From: Prosthecobacter sp.
GTDB lineage: Bacteria > Verrucomicrobiota > Verrucomicrobiia > Verrucomicrobiales > Verrucomicrobiaceae
Direction of reading: 5' to 3'
DNA: 62,432 nt
Assembly: GCF_014879935.1 (NCBI RefSeq)
Contig: NZ_JACSRD010000191.1
Coordinates: forward strand, 1 to 62,432
The position numbers were made by a program, and so were the translations under genes. Below the pieces are notes generated by a model. It searched no databases. It was not told where the DNA came from and saw nothing but the letters and a program-made list of their open reading frames with translations. Positions 56,932-62,432 of this stretch are shown piece by piece (within the stretch, counting starts at the first letter, position 1; each line of letters starts with the position of its first letter).

Positions 56932-57492
56932 TCAGGAGACTGTTTCGGCCGAAGGCAGGCTGCCAGATTCGTCCGCGACTGAGGGGAGGAGCTTCGCGAT
57001 CTTCAGATGGGGGAACTGTGGCAGAATCTGCGATTCCAGGGCCTCCAGAAACTCCCATGCCATCGACTGGCTCATGCCGTCATCCGTGAGGAGCCACCGG
57101 GAGGCGGGCCAGCCGCGATTCATAACCAGCCGGACCTGAAAACCGCCACGTCTCGTGCCGACGCCGATTTGTGCCACCTCCAGCCAGGAAAAACACGCCG
57201 TGCCATAACGCACACCGTCCTCCCCGATGGTCAGTTTTCGCGTGTGCCCCGTGAGGAAGGCGAAAAACCAAGTGGAACCGAGGTAAAACAGGACACAGGC
57301 GGCCGCGACAATGCCGGCGGCAGTTTGTTTGTCCGAGGTGGTGATGTCATCCTTGCCCGCCCACTGCATGAACAACCACAGAAGGATGACGCATGCCGAG
57401 CAGGTCATCACGAACCCGAGCACGCCGCGTGCAGGCTTGCACGTGAGACTGGCCGAGAGAACGGTGCCCGGACGCCGCGTGCTCGTCAGCAT
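56932..57492 (-). CDS. Small hypothetical membrane protein
   Basis: A 186-residue protein with two membrane helices (about 24-46 and 62-82) followed by a cytoplasmic domain with HTRKLTIGEDGVRYGTACFSW, the beta pattern of a PH-like fold. The function is unknown. It overlaps the end of the upstream permease gene by 7 bases and ends 4 bases before crcB, so it is part of that operon. Confidence 0.65.
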   Translation of the reverse strand: MLTSTRRPGTVLSASLTCKPARGVLGFVMTCSACVILLWLFMQWAGKDDITTSDKQTAAGIVAAACVLFYLGSTWFFAFLTGHTRKLTIGEDGVRYGTACFSWLEVAQIGVGTRRGGFQVRLVMNRGWPASRWLLTDDGMSQSMAWEFLEALESQILPQFPHLKIAKLLPSVADESGSLPSAETVS

Positions 57493-58796
57493 GGCGCCGC
57501 CTCCTTGATCCTGGCACCTCCGACCGTTTGCGGGGCGATGCGTGCGCGCCAGATGTAGCGCTGGAAGAGCACCTTCACCGAGGCGGTGAGCGGCACGGCG
57601 AGGATGGCGCCGAGCAGACCGCCGAGGAGCAGGCCCCAGACGAGCACAGAGGCGATCACCGTCAGCGGATGCAGCCCCACAGCTTCACCCACAATGCGTG
57701 GGGTGATGAAAAGGGCATCGATCTGCTGCACCAGGACAAAAACGCCGGTGACGACGAGCGGCATGGCCCACCAGGGATCTCCAGGCACCAGGGCGCTACC
57801 CCCTTGAACAGCGCCGATGATCACGGCCGGAATCCAGCACAAGGCGATGCCCAGGTAGGGAATGATGCCCGCAACACAAAGAGCCAGCCCGATGAGCAGC
57901 CCGAAATCGAGCCCCACGATGCCCAGGCCGATGCCGGTGGCGATGCCGTTGATGACGCTGACAAAAAGCTGCCCGCGGAAGAAAGCGATCAGGTAGGTGT
58001 TGATCTCACTGAGGCAACTGACCACCTCATCTTTGAACGCGGAGGCACGCAGCGGAAGATAATCCGACCACGACTCCTGGATCCGGGCGCTCTCGATCAG
58101 GAAGTAATAGAGATAAAGCGGCACGATGATGAAGGAGAGCAGGAAGCCGAAGACGCCCAGGAAGCCGCCCACGCCGGATCTCACGAACGCCCACACCATG
58201 CCAGGAATCTTGGGCAGAGTCGTCTGCACCCAGTCGCCGCTCAAAAATCCCTGCAGGTCGAAATCGAGCTCGTCGGTGGCTTCGTCCTCAGTCTGAACGG
58301 ATGCCGGAGGCGCTGCCGTGACTGTCGTTGTCGGAGGTGTTGTCGCAGACGCAGTTGCGGGCGTCGTCGCAGGCGTGTGCGGAATCAGAGTTATACCATG
58401 CTCCTTTTCCATCCGACTGGAGAAGTCGATCACGGACTGCCGAACCTTGGAGTAATAGACCGGCACGCGTTCAGCCAGATGAGCCGCGGGATCTCCGAGT
58501 TTCACCACCATCCACCAGCCCAGACCTCCTATCGCCAGGGTGAAGACGGCGAAAGTGAGCAGCACGGCACGGTGGCGGTTCAACCCACGGCGCTCCAGCC
58601 ACTCGACCCCCGGCTCCAGCAGATACGCCAGCACGCCCGCCACGGCGAAAGGCACCAGGATGGGTTGCAAAAATGCCATGACCTTCGTGAGCAGGAAAAT
58701 CAAGCCCACCGCCAGGGCTCCGATGACCGTGATCGACAACGCGGTCACGGCAGTCCACATCGCGTTGCGCTGGAAGGCTGTCGGAAGATTTTTCAT
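57486..58796 (-). CDS. AI-2E/PerM-family membrane transporter
   Basis: A 436-residue protein from ATG 58796 (MKNLPTAFQRNAMW). About eight membrane segments are present, with family hallmarks PILVPFAVAGVLAYLLEP, FFRGQLFVSVINGIATGIG and PRIVGEAVGLHPLTVIASVL. The family includes TqsA (autoinducer-2 export) and Na+/H+ exchange members, and sequence cannot tell which. A Thr/Ala/Pro-rich stretch (about residues 147-180) lies in the extracytoplasmic loop and is unusual for the family. It is first in an operon with the small membrane protein and crcB. Confidence 0.9.
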   Translation of the reverse strand: MKNLPTAFQRNAMWTAVTALSITVIGALAVGLIFLLTKVMAFLQPILVPFAVAGVLAYLLEPGVEWLERRGLNRHRAVLLTFAVFTLAIGGLGWWMVVKLGDPAAHLAERVPVYYSKVRQSVIDFSSRMEKEHGITLIPHTPATTPATASATTPPTTTVTAAPPASVQTEDEATDELDFDLQGFLSGDWVQTTLPKIPGMVWAFVRSGVGGFLGVFGFLLSFIIVPLYLYYFLIESARIQESWSDYLPLRASAFKDEVVSCLSEINTYLIAFFRGQLFVSVINGIATGIGLGIVGLDFGLLIGLALCVAGIIPYLGIALCWIPAVIIGAVQGGSALVPGDPWWAMPLVVTGVFVLVQQIDALFITPRIVGEAVGLHPLTVIASVLVWGLLLGGLLGAILAVPLTASVKVLFQRYIWRARIAPQTVGGARIKEAAPC

Positions 58797-58908
58797 CGTG
58801 GGAAAGTGACGAACGGCGCGCATCGTAGCGGCTGCCGTGCTTTTGGGAACTCCAAATCGATGCGCAGATTAGACGCAGCCGTTTCATGACGTTTATGACC
58901 GCCCTGTC

Positions 58909-59355
58909 ATGCCCAAGCCACCCCAACCTCAACCCGTCAACCCTGCTGAACTGCCACAACTCGCGCGCGCCACGATGGCCGCCGCGAAGTTTCCGATGCT
59001 CGCCACCGTGGATGGCGACCAGCCGCGAGTGCGCCCGGTTTCTCCGGTGAAAACCGAGGGCTTCGTCGTGTATGTGGCCAATTTACGCCGCTACGGAAAA
59101 ACCAGGGAACTGGAGACCAACCCCAAGGCCGAGCTTTGCTACGCGGACGAGCATCATCACCAGGTGCGCATCACCGCGCGTGCCGAGATCGTCACGGATC
59201 GTGGAGTGCTGGAGGAGTTGTGGGCTGCGAACGCCCTGCTACGCGCCTACCTGGGCAGCGTGGATAATCCCGAACTCATCATCTACCGCTTCGTTCCGAC
59301 CCGCGTGCGCTACATGCGTGAGTGGGCACTGGAATACTTCGACGTACCAATCTGA
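58909..59355 (+). CDS. Pyridoxamine-phosphate-oxidase-fold flavoprotein
   Basis: A 148-residue protein. The split-barrel pattern FPMLATVDGDQPRVRPVSPV, FVVYVANLRRYGKTRELETN and AELCYADEHHHQVRI is that of general-stress-type PPOX proteins that bind FMN or F420. It is probably a small cytoplasmic reductase; true pyridoxine-phosphate oxidase is unlikely given its length. It diverges from the permease gene, and the partial Ser/Thr kinase gene follows after 73 bases on the same strand. Confidence 0.85.
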   Translation: MPKPPQPQPVNPAELPQLARATMAAAKFPMLATVDGDQPRVRPVSPVKTEGFVVYVANLRRYGKTRELETNPKAELCYADEHHHQVRITARAEIVTDRGVLEELWAANALLRAYLGSVDNPELIIYRFVPTRVRYMREWALEYFDVPI

Positions 59356-59428
59356 CGGCGCGATTCTGCTGAACCTCTGCCAGTCGACACTTGCCATTGC
59401 GCGCTCTTTTTCGTAAAGGGAAACCCGC

Positions 59429-62400
59429 ATGGCTGACGACACTATTCCTTCCTCACCGACGCCGGACACACCACCCCCGCGCACCACGGGCGGGAACTGG
59501 CGCTGGGAGCCGCCCTCCCCGGAGGAATTGCAGGCCCTTTTGCCGGGCTACACGATTGAGAAACTTCTCGGTCGTGGTGGCATGGGTGCGGTCTATCGCG
59601 GCATCCAGACCAATCTCGACCGGCCCGTCGCCATCAAGATCCTTCCGCCCGGCGTGGAAAAGGAGGATCCCAGCTTCGCCGAGCGCTTCAAGAACGAGGC
59701 GAAGCTCATGGCCAAGCTCATGCACCCTGGCGTCGTCGCCGTCTTTGACTTTGGCAAGACCAGCGCCGGGCAGCTCTTCTTCGTCATGGAGTATGTCGAT
59801 GGCAGCGACGTGCACCAGATGATCACCGCGCAGGGGAAACTGCCGCCGGAGCACGCGCTGGCCGTCACCGCCCATGTGTGCGATGCGCTCCAGGCCGCGC
59901 ATGAGCTGGGCATCGTCCATCGCGACATCAAGCCCGCCAACGTGCTCATCAACATGAAGGGCCAGGTGAAGGTCGCCGACTTCGGTCTCGCGAAGATCGA
60001 TGATCCCGGCCAGCACGGCATGACGAAGACTGGCTACACCATGGGCACGCCGGATTTTGTGGCCCCGGAGGCGCTCATGCTTGGCACCGCCATGGATGGT
60101 CGCGCAGATTTGTATGCCGTGGGCGTGATGCTCTACCAGATGCTCACGGGAAACATCCCACGCGGCGCGTTCAAGCCCGCCTCCGTGCTCGTGCCCGGTC
60201 TCGACCCGCGCTTTGATCCGATCATCCTCAAGGCCATGCAGCACGACCGTGCCGAGCGGCATCAAAGCGCCGCCGAGCTGCGGTGTGAGCTGGATGTGAT
60301 CCTGACCGTGCCCTTGGTGCAGAACAATGCCCCTGCGAGCGCGGCCATCCCAGTCGCCCAAGTGGCGGAGACCCCCGGCCAGCGCAGCGTGGCGCAGAAA
60401 CCCACCGGCAAACCGCCGCAGCCAAGAAGTGATGCGGGCACTCCTGCCCGCAACAGCGCTCCTCCTGCGGGCAAGAGTGCCCGCACCACTCCGGAGCCGT
60501 CTGCGAAGAGCAAGACGCCGCTCTTCATCGGCCTCGCCGCTGCTGCTGCCATCGGCATCGGCGCGTTCGTGATGCTGGGCGGCCAAAAAGAGCCAAGCAA
60601 AGTAGCAGCGCCCCCAGCCGCCACCAAGAGCCTCCCCAAGCCAACGAAACCCGAAGTTGGAGTCCAGGCATCAGCCGCCACTGTGAAGCCCGAACAACCT
60701 GCTCCCGCGGCAACCAGTTCCAAGTCTTCCGAGCCACAGTTTCCTGTGGGGAAATGGGTGAAGGTGTTCACCAAGGCCGAGGACTTACCAGAGGAACTGC
60801 GCCAGGCGGGCGTGAAATTTGAGAATGGTTGGATTCGCTTGGGTGGTGTGAAAAGGTATTTTCGCCTACCATCGGTTCTCGCGGGTAACTACGGAATCCG
60901 CCTCAGCCTCATCAGGCAGGCTGAAGTCAATGATCAAACGCGAGGTCCGGCTGGGATCAGTGTTCGACTTCAACCGGGTGAATCGAATGGATACAACGCA
61001 CTTCTTACAACGACGTCTTTCGTCTGCAACCGACGCGAGCAGGGCAAGGACACCAAGCTTTTGTCAGTCCTCTGCCCAATCATACCCAAGACCGGCGACG
61101 AAGGAACGCTGGAACTTTCTGCAGTTGGCTCGCGTCTGATCGGGCGGGTTGGAACAGAGTTTGTGACAAACACCACCGATGCGCGATGGGCACGAGGCAG
61201 TGGCATGATCAGCGGCAGTGAAGACATCCGCGACATCGAAGTCATCAATCTCGACGGCCTCAGCGAGGCCGAGGCGCTCAAGATTCTCGGCGTGGATGAG
61301 AAGGGCAATGACCTGCGAGGGGCGAGCCTGGCAGGTAGGGCGGCTGGTCCTCCAGCCGCCGCGACGGGTTTTGCGTCCACGAATACCTCGACATCACCCG
61401 CCCCAGCGAACGCGGCGCTTGGAGGACCAAGCGCCCTACCCGGCAGCGGTTCACCCGCCGCTCCGATCTCAAATTCCAAATCCATCATCTCTAATGCATC
61501 CCCAGCCGCCTTCCCACCCGGCCAGTGGGTGAAGCTGTTCACCAAGTTCGAGGACTTGCCGGAGAACCTGCGTCAGCCGAATAGCGGGCTGAAGTGGGAG
61601 GATGGGTGGATTCGATTCCCGACCGGCAAATCCCACCGGATTTATGCCGCGAACGGGCTCACCAACTATGGCATTCGAGCCAGGTTCTTGCGGCCAATCG
61701 ATGCAAACCGAACCTCGGTTTTAATGATCCGCGCACGTCATCTGCCTGAAATCGCAGGTTATCTGCTCAGCCCATTAAGTGGTCAGCTTTATGCGGCGTT
61801 GCGTTTGGAAGGCGAAACTAGCCAGCCAAAGAGATTTTGGACGACTTCATCCCCTGCCATCTCTTGGCCGCAAAAAGGCGAGGAGTACAATCTCGAATGG
61901 TGCTGTGTGGGTAACAAGCTGATTACACGCCTCGACGAGCAGTTCGTAAAAGTCGCCACCGACGATACCTACCCGTCCGGCCCCGGGTATGTCACTGGCA
62001 ACACAGACCTCCGCGACATCGAAGTCATCAACCTCGATGGCATTCCCGAGGCCGAAGCCCTGCGCCTCCTCGGCGTCGATGAAAAAGGCAACGACCTCCG
62101 CGCCCTCGCCGCGAAGCAGGAGGAGGCGAAAAAGGCCCAGGCCGCCCAAACCAGTGCCATCGACGCCATCCCGGAGTTGAAGACGCTGCACGAGCAGCTC
62201 ACGAAACTCACTGCCGAGCGCGTCACCGCGCCGTTTGAGGCCGATGTGGCGAAACTGAACACCGGCTACCTCGGCGGCCTCGACCGTAAGATTGGTGAAA
62301 TGAAGCAGAAGGGCGATCTCGATGCCGTCCTGGCGCTGGAGGAGGAAAAGAGGCTCATCAACGTAGGACGAGTTTTCAACTCGTCGGGTGCCGGGGAGAA

Positions 62401-62432
62401 CGAGTTGAAAACTCGCTCTACGTCCATGCCCA
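59429..62432 (+). CDS. Membrane Ser/Thr protein kinase with repeated C-terminal domain (C-terminus beyond window)
   Basis: The frame is open from ATG 59429 to the window end (1001 codons). Hanks-type kinase domain about 41-290: GRGGMGAVYRG, Lys70, HRDIKPAN (Asp166), DFGLAK (184-189), all catalytic residues present. A Pro-rich linker, a membrane helix near 361-381 and another Pro/Ala-rich linker follow. Then come two copies of a beta-rich domain of about 190 residues (each starting GKWVKVFTK or GQWVKLFTK and ending EAEALxxLGVDEKGNDLR), and then a coiled coil. Three REPIN-like palindromes lie in frame: before the helix (60428-60490), between the repeats (61335-61439), and in the coiled-coil region (62361-62423). 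Confidence 0.9.
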   Translation, partial: MADDTIPSSPTPDTPPPRTTGGNWRWEPPSPEELQALLPGYTIEKLLGRGGMGAVYRGIQTNLDRPVAIKILPPGVEKEDPSFAERFKNEAKLMAKLMHPGVVAVFDFGKTSAGQLFFVMEYVDGSDVHQMITAQGKLPPEHALAVTAHVCDALQAAHELGIVHRDIKPANVLINMKGQVKVADFGLAKIDDPGQHGMTKTGYTMGTPDFVAPEALMLGTAMDGRADLYAVGVMLYQMLTGNIPRGAFKPASVLVPGLDPRFDPIILKAMQHDRAERHQSAAELRCELDVILTVPLVQNNAPASAAIPVAQVAETPGQRSVAQKPTGKPPQPRSDAGTPARNSAPPAGKSARTTPEPSAKSKTPLFIGLAAAAAIGIGAFVMLGGQKEPSKVAAPPAATKSLPKPTKPEVGVQASAATVKPEQPAPAATSSKSSEPQFPVGKWVKVFTKAEDLPEELRQAGVKFENGWIRLGGVKRYFRLPSVLAGNYGIRLSLIRQAEVNDQTRGPAGISVRLQPGESNGYNALLTTTSFVCNRREQGKDTKLLSVLCPIIPKTGDEGTLELSAVGSRLIGRVGTEFVTNTTDARWARGSGMISGSEDIRDIEVINLDGLSEAEALKILGVDEKGNDLRGASLAGRAAGPPAAATGFASTNTSTSPAPANAALGGPSALPGSGSPAAPISNSKSIISNASPAAFPPGQWVKLFTKFEDLPENLRQPNSGLKWEDGWIRFPTGKSHRIYAANGLTNYGIRARFLRPIDANRTSVLMIRARHLPEIAGYLLSPLSGQLYAALRLEGETSQPKRFWTTSSPAISWPQKGEEYNLEWCCVGNKLITRLDEQFVKVATDDTYPSGPGYVTGNTDLRDIEVINLDGIPEAEALRLLGVDEKGNDLRALAAKQEEAKKAQAAQTSAIDAIPELKTLHEQLTKLTAERVTAPFEADVAKLNTGYLGGLDRKIGEMKQKGDLDAVLALEEEKRLINVGRVFNSSGAGENELKTRSTSMP
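60428..60490. repeat. In-frame REPIN (family A) inside the kinase gene
   Basis: Two inverted hairpins, TGCGGGCActccTGCCCGCA (60433-60452) and TGCGGGCAagagTGCCCGCA (60466-60485), each flanked outside by an AGTG(A/G) tag. The two 25-base halves are inverse copies with 2 mismatches. Its 63 bases are 21 codons with no stop, encoding a Ser/Pro/Ala-rich linker just before the membrane helix. The same hairpin core stands alone at 16893-16912. Confidence 0.8.
61335..61439. repeat. In-frame REPIN (family E, GTAG head) inside the kinase gene
   Basis: The left half is GTAGG followed by hairpin GGCGGCTGG/CCAGCCGCC. The right half is the inverse, hairpin GGCGCTTGG/CCAAGCGCC followed by CCTAC. The four differences between halves are compensatory within each hairpin. 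The GTAG head 5' of a palindrome is the known signature of REP sequences mobilised by RAYT transposases. The 105 bases are 35 codons, encoding a Gly/Pro/Ala/Ser-rich linker exactly between the two repeated domains. Confidence 0.8.
62361..62423. repeat. In-frame REPIN (family F, GTAG head) near the window end
   Basis: ACGTAG, then hairpin GACGAGTTttcAACTCGTC, a short spacer, and an inverse hairpin CGAGTTgaaAACTCG followed by CTACGT. Left and right halves are inverse copies with few mismatches. The 63 bases are 21 codons without a stop, extending the frame after the coiled coil (INVGRVFNSSGAGENE...). Whether the gene continues beyond the window cannot be seen. Confidence 0.75.

Overview
The window looks like a chromosomal segment of a GC-rich member of the Verrucomicrobia, most likely Verrucomicrobiales (Prosthecobacter-like). 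This is inferred from its protein families: two PSCyt/PSD1 cytochrome proteins (one paired with a DUF1501 partner), a PVC-type CxxCH heme protein, a TAT-exported Gfo/Idh/MocA oxidoreductase, a sulfatase, a secretin-like 'KVPxDF / FPxGAS' repeat protein, and a MoxR-DUF58-BatA-DUF4175 operon. No rRNA, tRNA, CRISPR array, transposase or integrase was seen. Both ends cut through genes: an M48 peptidase at the left and a Ser/Thr kinase at the right.

Layout. 1-8.5 kb: partial membrane M48 peptidase, sulfatase, guanylate kinase, Gfo/Idh/MocA oxidoreductase, HlyD-type adaptor, alpha/beta hydrolase. 8.5-25.7 kb: a PSD1-type cytochrome, then a leftward run of alpha-2-macroglobulin, ATP-grasp-like protein, esterase and a five-PAS/GAF histidine kinase, and a rightward triple-repeat secretin-like protein. 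26-37.4 kb: one leftward operon, MoxR ATPase, a low-GC HEPN-like protein, DUF58, BatA/vWA, DUF4175 and an FHA-like/Sel1 protein. 37.5-46.6 kb: small SH3-like protein, PHB-depolymerase-like esterase, Spx/ArsC-like protein, RluD-type pseudouridine synthase, zinc-ribbon Ser/Thr kinase, DUF5069 protein and a large PVC heme protein. 46.6-49.1 kb: membrane protein, ParDE toxin-antitoxin pair, an orphan 3' end of a second heme-protein gene, and a membrane-anchored protein. 49.1-55.9 kb: SDR (mannonate oxidoreductase type), FadR-family regulator with an operator-like palindrome at its start, PSD1 cytochrome and DUF1501 protein. 55.9-62.4 kb: rpsP-khpA, then leftward AI-2E/PerM family permease, a small membrane protein and crcB, a PPOX-fold protein, and the partial Ser/Thr kinase.

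Functional reading. Much of the window fits extracytoplasmic degradation of complex (sulfated, uronate-containing) polysaccharide plus envelope upkeep: sulfatase, oxidoreductase, esterases and heme proteins outside; SDR and FadR-type control inside; A2M and the MoxR/BatA operon for envelope and macromolecule surveillance.

Most unusual points. (1) Several families of REP/REPIN-like paired palindromes occur, and three of them lie inside the reading frame of the last kinase gene without breaking it. (2) A low-GC gene with a HEPN RNase signature is translationally coupled inside the MoxR-DUF58-BatA operon. (3) A ParDE module abuts a severed 3' end of a heme-protein gene. (4) A palindromic element is fused to the start of the second PSD1 gene, apparently replacing its ATG.
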